Below are positions 26,580 through 33,255 of a DNA stretch of 33,255 bases, piece after piece. Under the pieces are notes generated by a model that made no database searches, had not been told where the DNA came from, and was given only the letters and a program-made list of their open reading frames with translations. Position 1 is the stretch's first letter. Each line of letters starts with the position of its first letter. Source of the DNA: Sphingomonadales bacterium (GTDB lineage Bacteria > Pseudomonadota > Alphaproteobacteria > Sphingomonadales > Sphingomonadaceae). Position numbers and translations under genes: made by a program. The DNA lies in NCBI GenBank assembly GCA_013791705.1, contig VMTF01000199.1, positions 1 through 33,255 of the forward strand, given 5' to 3'.

Positions 26580-28763
26580 TCAGGCCCTCGTTCTGGGCAG
26601 GCCAAGGCCCGCCTCGGCAATGATGCTTCTCTGAACTTCGCTCGTTCCGGCATAAACCGTGCTCGGGACCGAGCGGCGGAACGCGCGTTCGATCCGGCCG
26701 AGCGGGGTAAAGCCCCGGAACACGGATTCGGGTGCCGCCAGGGCAACCAGGTCGGAACTGCACGAAACCCAGGCTTCGCTGGCGAACAGCTTCGTGCTCG
26801 GGCCATAGTGCTTGCGGGGACGGCCGTTGGCGAAGGCCTCGGCAGTGCGGCGGTTGAGGGCATCCGCGACTTCCAGCCGCACGGCGACCGAAGCCAGAAC
26901 CATCTGTGCCGCAGTCGTGTCAATCGGCGCGGCCCCGTCGGCGGCAGGTGTTCTGGCCCATTCCAGTGCACATTCCAGCATCCCCCGGATTGCGCCATAG
27001 AAGTGATCGCCCGCGCCCTGTTCGAGCGCCAGCAGGGTCGCGAGCACCTTGGCGCCGGCGTTGACTTCGCCGAGGCGATAATCGTCATGCAGACGGACGC
27101 CGTCGTAGAAGGTAGTGTTGGTCCGTTCGCCGCCCACGGTCTTGATTTCGTGGCAACGATAGCCCGGCACGGTGGTCGGCATCGCGAACAGGGTGATGCC
27201 GCCGTGCTTGCTCTCGCCGGTGCGCGTAAGCAGGATCACGTAGTCGGCGAAATGGCCTTGCGACGTGAACATCTTCTGGCCGTCGATCACCCATTCGTCA
27301 CCGTCGCGAACCGCGCGCGTCTTGACCGCGAAAATGTCGGACCCGCACGATGGTTCGGAGTAGCCGAGCGCCGCGTAAGCTTGCCCTGCGGCCAGTTTCG
27401 GGAGGATCTCCGCCTTGGCCCGATCCGAGCCATAGCGCATCAGCATCTTGCCGAGCATGTCGCCGATCCCGACGATCACATAGTCCCAGTCATACTCGGT
27501 GAAGGTGTCGCGGATGGCGCTGACCGCGAAGGCATCATAGCCGCTGCCGCCCAGTTCGACCGGCCAATCCGGATAGAGCAGGTTGCGGCTTGCCAGCTTC
27601 TGGAACAACTCCTTGTCGAAGAAGTCATCAGATTCGAATTGCCATTTGCTGCGCGTTTCCGTGACGTGTTCGGCCAGCACCTCGCGAACCCGGTTGCCGG
27701 CTTCCCGCGCGCCGGCGGGATATTCGAACGTGATGGCAACCGGGCCGGCGTCCGGAAGGTCCGCCGGCTCGTTCTTCCACAGGCGCCGGGCCGCCACGGC
27801 CAGTTCCGCGTCGGGATTGCCGGCCGCAAGCGCCCAGGCGTTGACGCGCCGGAAATACATTTGCGCATCGTATTCGAGCGTCATGCCGTAGCCGCCAAAC
27901 ACCCGCATCGCGCGAATGGTGGCCTGGCGGCAGGCTTTCGCGGCCCACCAGAACGACATCGGGACCATCGCCGCCGCCATCGGGTGCCCCGATGCAATCC
28001 GCTCGACCGCGCGCCAGACCAGCAGTCCGGCGCCATCGACTTCGGCGCTGGCTTCGGCGAGCGGATGGGCGAGGCCCTGATAGCTGCCGATCGGCTGGCC
28101 GAACGCTTCGCGCTCCTTGGCATAGTCCGCCGCGAGATCGATCGCCTTGCGGGCGGCGGCGGCGACTGAGGCCGCGGTGAGCAGTTTCCACTCGTCGATC
28201 GCGGCGCGGAATGCGGCGATCGCCGCAGACCCGCTGGCAACCGCTTCGCCGACTTCCGGCCCGAGCAGCACGTCGCAGGTGGCGATGGAGCCGGTGTTCG
28301 GCTTGTTCGCGCCGAACGGTCCCCGGACCACCCGCACCTGATCGCCGCAGCGGAACAGGATGCGCTGCGCCACGGGCGCGGCGACAACCGGACGGGGCGC
28401 CGGATGGGCCGCGTCGGCGAGTGCGAACGTGACGATTTCGCCTGCGGCGACGGATGAAACGTCGCCGGTCAGCGCGGCGAGCAGGCGCGCCGCGACGATC
28501 GCCTCGGTCGCGGGGATGAGCGGAAGAAAGGTGCCAATCGTTTCGGCGACGATGACCGCGTCCATCAGGCTGCCGCCCGCGCCGCCGCTGTCTTCAGGAA
28601 CGCGCAGGAGGGGCAGGCCCATCTCGGCGAATGCCTGCCAGGTCTCGGCATCGTGGCCGATCGCCTCGCTCTCGCGGATGCGGGCCGGCGTCGATGTTCT
28701 GGCCAGAGCGCGCGTCAACATGTCGCGCAGCATTCGCTGATCGTCGGTCAGTTCAAGAATCAT
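26580..28763 (-). CDS. Two-domain fused acyl-CoA dehydrogenase (FadE34-type architecture)
   Basis: N-half MILELTDDQRMLRDMLTRAL...REAFGQPIGSYQGLAHPLAE...RVFGGYGMTLEYDAQMYFRRV; C-half restarts the ACAD fold: LYPDWPVELGGSGYDAF...YSEPSCGSDIFAVKTRAVRDGDEWVIDGQKMFTSQGHFADYVIL...STVYAGTSEVQRSIIAEAGLGL. Start chosen at 28763. Confidence 0.92.
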   Translation of the reverse strand: MILELTDDQRMLRDMLTRALARTSTPARIRESEAIGHDAETWQAFAEMGLPLLRVPEDSGGAGGSLMDAVIVAETIGTFLPLIPATEAIVAARLLAALTGDVSSVAAGEIVTFALADAAHPAPRPVVAAPVAQRILFRCGDQVRVVRGPFGANKPNTGSIATCDVLLGPEVGEAVASGSAAIAAFRAAIDEWKLLTAASVAAAARKAIDLAADYAKEREAFGQPIGSYQGLAHPLAEASAEVDGAGLLVWRAVERIASGHPMAAAMVPMSFWWAAKACRQATIRAMRVFGGYGMTLEYDAQMYFRRVNAWALAAGNPDAELAVAARRLWKNEPADLPDAGPVAITFEYPAGAREAGNRVREVLAEHVTETRSKWQFESDDFFDKELFQKLASRNLLYPDWPVELGGSGYDAFAVSAIRDTFTEYDWDYVIVGIGDMLGKMLMRYGSDRAKAEILPKLAAGQAYAALGYSEPSCGSDIFAVKTRAVRDGDEWVIDGQKMFTSQGHFADYVILLTRTGESKHGGITLFAMPTTVPGYRCHEIKTVGGERTNTTFYDGVRLHDDYRLGEVNAGAKVLATLLALEQGAGDHFYGAIRGMLECALEWARTPAADGAAPIDTTAAQMVLASVAVRLEVADALNRRTAEAFANGRPRKHYGPSTKLFASEAWVSCSSDLVALAAPESVFRGFTPLGRIERAFRRSVPSTVYAGTSEVQRSIIAEAGLGLPRTRA

Positions 28764-28890
28764 GCGGTCTGCCTTCTGTTTCCGTTCGTTCACGCAGTTG
28801 TTCGCGCAGCCTGGCCTTCAGGATCTTGCCGGCCGGGGCGCGGGGGTAGTCATCGACAATCGCCTGGCGCTCGGGCGTCTTCCGGCGGGC
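28753..28890 (-). pseudogene. Truncated C-terminal remnant of an acyl-CoA ligase
   Basis: ORF 28753-28968 (-) ends KTPERQAIVDDYPRAPAGKILKARLREQLRERTETEGRPHDS, the ANL C-terminal PRxxxGKIxKxxLRE motif, with no adenylation core upstream. The 5' boundary is approximate. Confidence 0.7.
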
Positions 28891-29030
28891 GAGGCCGGAT
28901 TTCCCTCGCCCGGCCCAGTCCGCTCGCGGCGCAATCCGTTTACCGTGCCACCATGGGAGGGCCACCACTTCGGGCGAAGTCCCTTCACAGGGGCTATGGG
29001 CGGTGGGCTGCGAGACCTACGCAAGCCGGT

Positions 29031-30203
29031 ATGACCATATCCGCTGAACTGGGTGGCTGGGAGCTGCCGCTTGAGCTGCAAATGTTGCGCGATACCGTGC
29101 GCGGCTTTGTTGCTGACGACGTTGCAGCGGCGGAAGCGACGCTTGCGCTCGGGCAGGCCAAACTTGCTCCTGAAATCCTGGCTCCTTTGCAGGAGAAGGC
29201 TCGCAAGCTTGGCCTTTGGGCGCTGGCGACGCCAGAGCGTTTCGGCGGGGCTGGCCTTGGCGTGCTGGCCCAGGTGGTGGTCGCGGAGGAAGCGGCCAAG
29301 TGCCGCCTTGGCGCGTTCTTTCCCGGAGCAGGGGCAATCGGGGGCGATCCGCCATCGGTGATCTTTCAGGGGACGCCCGAGCAGTTCGAGCACTATGGCC
29401 GCCCGATCATCGAGGGCCGGATGCCCAAGGCCTTTACCGCGATCAGCGAGGCGACCGGCGGCAGCGATCCCGCGCGGGCGATCCAGTGCCGCGCGGTGCG
29501 CGACGGCGACAACTACATTCTCAACGGCAGCAAGACCTGGACCACCCATGCGGACAGCGCCCAGTGGGGTGTCGTCTATGCCCGGACCGGCGAGCCGGGC
29601 CGCCGCGACGGGATCAGTTGCTTCATCATTGAGACCGGCTTGCCGGGCTTCACCCGCTCGCCGATCCCGGTGATGATCGCCAACAGCCCCAGCGAACTGC
29701 ATTTCGAGGATGTTGCCGTGCCGGTCGCCAACCGGATCGGGGCGGAGGGCGGGGGCTTTGCCATGGCCGACAGTTTCCTGACGCGGGCCCGCATCGTCTA
29801 TGGCGCGGGGCCGATCGGCATTGCCGAGGAAGCGCTCAGGCTGGCGGTGGAATGGGCCAAGGAACGCCGGGTGTTCGGCGGATTGCTGGCCGAAAAGCAA
29901 GGCGCGCAGTGGATGCTGGCGGATTGCCGGATCGCGCTCGATGCCGCGCGCCTGCTGGTTTATCGCGCGGCGTGGAAGGCGGATCGGAACGAACCGGCGC
30001 GGCCCGAAGCGGCCATGGCCAAGTGGGCCGCGACCGAGGCGGCCTTCAAGACGCTCGACACCTGCATCCAGTTGATGGGTGGGATGGGCGTTTCGTGCGA
30101 ACTGCCGCTGGAACGCTGGTTCCGCGAGTTGCGGATCAAGCGGCTGGGCGAAGGTGCTACCGAAATCCAGCGCATGATCGTCGCGCGGGATGTCCTTGCC
30201 TGA
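29031..30203 (+). CDS. Acyl-CoA dehydrogenase
   Basis: MTISAELGGWELPLELQMLRDTVRGFVADDV...AISEATGGSDPARAIQCRAVRDGDNYILNGSKTWTTHADSAQWGVVYART...MGGMGVSCELPLERWFRELRIKRLGEGATEIQRMIVARDVL. Confidence 0.93.
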   Translation: MTISAELGGWELPLELQMLRDTVRGFVADDVAAAEATLALGQAKLAPEILAPLQEKARKLGLWALATPERFGGAGLGVLAQVVVAEEAAKCRLGAFFPGAGAIGGDPPSVIFQGTPEQFEHYGRPIIEGRMPKAFTAISEATGGSDPARAIQCRAVRDGDNYILNGSKTWTTHADSAQWGVVYARTGEPGRRDGISCFIIETGLPGFTRSPIPVMIANSPSELHFEDVAVPVANRIGAEGGGFAMADSFLTRARIVYGAGPIGIAEEALRLAVEWAKERRVFGGLLAEKQGAQWMLADCRIALDAARLLVYRAAWKADRNEPARPEAAMAKWAATEAAFKTLDTCIQLMGGMGVSCELPLERWFRELRIKRLGEGATEIQRMIVARDVLA

Positions 30204-30238
30204 GGGGTGGACGGCGCGCGCCCTTGCGGCCCTACCGC

Positions 30239-31859
30239 TCAGGCGACGAGACGGACGAGTTCGTCAGCGGTCGCATCGAGTGCCTGCTCGGTGCAGATGG
30301 CGGCGACGTAGCGATCCGGGCGCAGCAGGATGCACTGGGCATCGGGGAGGCGCAGCGACCAATCGCGGAACGCACCGGCCACATCGTCGAGCACAATGGT
30401 GCCCTCCTGCACCTGCTTCGCGTCGGGATGCGCGCGCGAGCGGTTGATCCGCACGAAGACCCCGCCCATCGCCAGCCACCGATCCCGCACCGCCGGCGAA
30501 AGCGCCGCCTGCGGATCACGATTGACGCCAATGATCGCAAACCAGTTGCCGATTGCATCGTCCAGACGAACCCTGCGCCCTTCGGCCGTCTCCACGAACG
30601 GCTGGGGCAGCATCCGGCCGACCGGGCCATCTTTTTCCATTCCGTCGCGCGGCACGACGATGCCTTCGGTATAACGCGGAAGCGGCTTGAACTTCATCTG
30701 CAGGATATAGTCCCGCACGGACGGCAAGCCCTGGATCAGCCGGAAGAATATGTCTCTGAGGGCTTCGGTGAGGCGTGACCTGGGCGAATAGAGAACGCCG
30801 AACATCTTGGCGACGTTGACCATGGTCAGCGCATGGTCGCGCCGTTCGACGTCGTAGCTGTCAAGCACCGCGGGCTTGAGCTGGCCCTTCACCACGCCGG
30901 CCAGCTTCCAGCCGAGGTTGGTGACATCGCGCAGACCCGAATTCATCCCCTGACCGAAAAACGGCGGCTGGAGATGCGCTGCATCGCCGGCGAGGAACAC
31001 CCGGCCAACCTTGAAGCGATCGGCCACCCGGGTGTGATGCAGATAGACCCGGCTGCGCAGCAGGGTCGGGCGCGGTGTCCCCTCGGGATAGAATTTGTCG
31101 AGCAGACGTTCGACATTCTCCGGCGACTGCATCTCCTCGTCGGTTTCGTCCGCCGCAAGCCGGAATTCGAACCGGCGATGGCCGTAGGGCAGGTCAATCG
31201 ACATCGAAGGGCGCTTCACGTCGCAATAGACCGCCGAATAGGGCGCATAGAGGCGATCGTCCTTGAGATCGACCACCAGCCAGCGATCGGCGTAAGTCTC
31301 GCCGCGCAATTCGACCCCGATAAGCTGGCGGATCGTGCTGCGTCCGCCATCCGCGCCGACCACGTAGTCGGCCTTGATCGTGGTTTCCTGTCCGGCCGCA
31401 TCGCGCACCGTGACGCTGACGCCCTCAGCCCCCTGTTCCAGATTTATCGCGTCAAGGCCCAGCATCATCCGCACGCAAGCATAGCGCTCCAGCCCCTTGC
31501 GCAGCGTTGTCTCGGTCAGCGGCTGGATAAACAGATTGCGGCGCGGCCAGCCGAAGGGCTGCGCCTGCGGCTGGACTTCCGCGAAAAGGCGGCCCACGCG
31601 ACGTGTGGTAGCGCGCCGCCGTATTCTGGATCATGTCCTTCAACAGAACATCGACCAGGCCAACCGTCTGGTAGCCGCGCAGCGCTTCATCGTCGATGCC
31701 GACCGCGCGGGGATAGGGAATGATATCGTCTTCCCGGTCCACGATGATGGTGTCGACGCCATACATGCCCAGATGATTGGCGATCGTGACGCCGCACGGA
31801 CCTGCCCCGACGATCAAGACTTTCGTGCTGATAACCTGCAAGGACACGGCCTCCCCCAA
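30239..31859 (-). pseudogene. MhpA-like 3-(3-hydroxyphenyl)propionate FAD monooxygenase, interrupted by an apparent +1 frameshift (or sequencing error)
   Basis: N-part (ORF 31452-31859) KVLIVGAGPCGVTIANHLGMYGVDTIIVDREDDIIPYPRAVGIDDEALRGYQTVGLVDVLLKDMIQNTAARYHTSRG; C-part (ORF 30239-31597) GRLFAEVQPQAQPFGWPRRNLFIQPLTE...GRVFLAGDAAHLQPPFFGQGMNSGLRDVTNLGWKLA. They join in MhpA order when one G of the GGG at 31593-31595 is removed. Confidence 0.85.
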
Positions 31860-32146
31860 TTTTGCTTTTGACGCCTATATAACCGTTATTCGAGAAGGCA
31901 ATCCCTTATTATGAGACTTGGCGGCGGTGCCAGACGGAAGGGAAGGCTTCAGTCGAGCACGGCGCCAGTGCGGATGTCGCACTTGCCGGACCCCGGTGGG
32001 AGTTTGATAGGCAAGGATCAAAACACTGGCTATTGAAGCAGGGAGGGCTCGCGGCCGCACACAACGTCGGAGCGGTTTCATGATTCTAAAGCGGCAGCCC
32101 GCGCTCGGGGTACTGGAATGGTCCCACCGGCAACCGCGCACGACCA

Positions 32147-33007
32147 TTGAATTTTTGGACCGACATGGTGACCATGACCAAGAAAACGAGCCTGGCCGAA
32201 GAAAACGATACCTCCTCCTGGATTCCCGAAAAGGAGGCTCGCGGCGGCGCCCGCGCGGTCATGGCCAACACGACGGCCGACCGTGCGATCGACGTGCTGC
32301 TGGCCTTCTCCGAGGACACGCCGGCCTGGTCTGCGGCCGAACTTGCGGCCAAGTTCGAAATGCCGCGCAGCACGATGTATCGTTACCTGACCTCGCTGCG
32401 CGCCTGTTCGCTGATTATCAGCGACGAGGGCAATCGCTACCGCCTCGGACCCCGGGTGATCCAGCTCGCGCGGATCGCCAGAATGGGTTCCTCGGCGGTG
32501 CAGGTCGCACTGCCCTATCTGCGGCAAATATCGGAAGCGTTCGGCGAGCTGACCCTGCTGAAAGAGCGGCGCGGCGACGAACTCATCTGCATCGATCGCA
32601 TGGAGGGCACGCACCGCGTGGCGATCGCGTCCACCACCGGCAGTCTCTTGCCGTGGCCCACGGCGCCGAGCGCGAAGATCTTCTTCGCCTATGCCACCGA
32701 AACCGACCGGAAGCGCCTGCTCTCCATGATGACGCCGATCGCCTACACGGCCAAGACAGTCACCACCAAGGAAGGCCTGCTGGCCGATGCCGAAGCTATC
32801 CGAAGGCGCGGTTATTCGTGCTCGGACGAGGAACATGACGAGAGCGTGCTGGGTTTTGCCGTGCCGATCTTCGAGGATGGCGTTTGTCGCTATACGCTCT
32901 CGATTGCGGCGCCCGCCTTTCGCTGGCCGAAAGCGAAACAGACCAAACTGATCAGCGCGTTGCGGCAGGCCGCCGCCGAAATCAGCAGCGCGTTAAGCGG
33001 CAACTGA
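32147..33007 (+). CDS. IclR-family transcriptional regulator
   Basis: ADRAIDVLLAFSEDTPAWSAAELAAKFEMPRSTMYRYLTSLRACSLIISDEGNRYRLGPRVIQLARIA plus C-terminal IclR effector domain. The true start may be an internal ATG. Confidence 0.9.
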   Translation: MNFWTDMVTMTKKTSLAEENDTSSWIPEKEARGGARAVMANTTADRAIDVLLAFSEDTPAWSAAELAAKFEMPRSTMYRYLTSLRACSLIISDEGNRYRLGPRVIQLARIARMGSSAVQVALPYLRQISEAFGELTLLKERRGDELICIDRMEGTHRVAIASTTGSLLPWPTAPSAKIFFAYATETDRKRLLSMMTPIAYTAKTVTTKEGLLADAEAIRRRGYSCSDEEHDESVLGFAVPIFEDGVCRYTLSIAAPAFRWPKAKQTKLISALRQAAAEISSALSGN

Positions 33008-33148
33008 CTTATCGGCCGTCTCAGGATATTGCTTGGCGGCCCAGGTTCCCAAACCGGCTCCAGACGCAGTTTACACCAGAACGAGCAACGTGCAGAGATG
33101 CGCCAAATTCGAGGCAGCAAGTAACCTGCTCATAACGAGGAGCCGATC

Positions 33149-33255
33149 ATGGAAGCTGCGCCTGAATTCTCCGTGCGCCGCGATGGCGCGGTGTTGATTT
33201 ACCGGCTCGATCGGGCGGCCAAGCGCAACGCGATCAATCGGGCGATGTTCGATGC
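33149..33255 (+). CDS. Enoyl-CoA hydratase/isomerase, 5' fragment truncated by window edge
   Basis: MEAAPEFSVRRDGAVLIYRLDRAAKRNAINRAMFD; near-identical to the N-terminus of the 25791-26576 gene. Confidence 0.85.
   Translation, partial: MEAAPEFSVRRDGAVLIYRLDRAAKRNAINRAMFD
33161..33255 (+). repeat. 95-bp exact inverted repeat, copy 2, running off the window end
   Basis: See partner at 26470-26564; identity probably continues past the window. Confidence 0.97.

Noticed and set aside
25710-28169. 819-aa plus-strand ORF, the longest in the track
   Set aside because: Entirely antisense to confidently identified ECH and fused ACAD genes; Arg/His/Gly/Asp-rich shadow translation with no family motifs. 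Typical GC-rich shadow ORF.
1888-30203. Full steroid-ring degradation cluster (P450, fused ACAD, Ltp2-like thiolase)
   Set aside because: Side-chain-type genes are present, but no recognisable KshA/KstD or HsaABCD-type ring genes. The extradiol enzyme is MhpB-like rather than HsaC-like, so a steroid substrate is only a possibility.
1-33255. CRISPR arrays, tRNA/rRNA genes, phage or transposase genes
   Set aside because: No regularly spaced repeats, no cloverleaf/rRNA-like sequence noticed, and no transposase, integrase or phage structural motifs in the ORFs. The rearrangement scars have no IS nearby.

Overview
The window is a GC-rich, gene-dense catabolic cluster. Codon usage and the type of intergenic repeats suggest an alphaproteobacterium, possibly a sphingomonad (inference). 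I support about 27 protein-coding features. They are: a partial MhpD/HpaH-like hydratase at the left edge that is missing from the ORF track; regulators of LysR, IclR (x2) and LuxR type; a cytochrome P450; acyl-CoA dehydrogenases, one a ~727-aa two-domain fusion; a class III CoA-transferase; MaoC/HTD2-type hydratases; an MhpB-like type II extradiol dioxygenase; an MhpC-like hydrolase; an aldehyde dehydrogenase; two acyl-CoA ligases; two SCPx/lipid-transfer-type thiolases, with two DUF35 zinc-ribbon/OB proteins; enoyl-CoA hydratases; an SDR; an HpaI-like aldolase; a Rieske dioxygenase alpha/beta pair; an APH-fold kinase; an MDR oxidoreductase; and an MhpA-like flavin hydroxylase split by an apparent 1-nt frameshift. 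The most interesting unit is the coupled run ligase - Rieske alpha - Rieske beta - SCPx thiolase - DUF35 (18766-23695). Its composition matches the ibuprofen/arylacetate 'ipf' system (CoA ligation, ring dioxygenation, thiolase-assisted side-chain removal to a catechol). Here it sits beside a hybrid mhp/hpa meta-cleavage route and a large side-chain beta-oxidation gene set. Structural oddities include a 95-bp exact inverted duplication of an enoyl-CoA hydratase 5' end, a 33-bp perfect hairpin, a 19-bp tandem repeat just upstream of the ligase, a truncated ligase remnant, and a recurrent CCATAG/CTATGG motif in several intergenic regions. All family calls were made by eye from motifs and remembered homologs; no searches were run.
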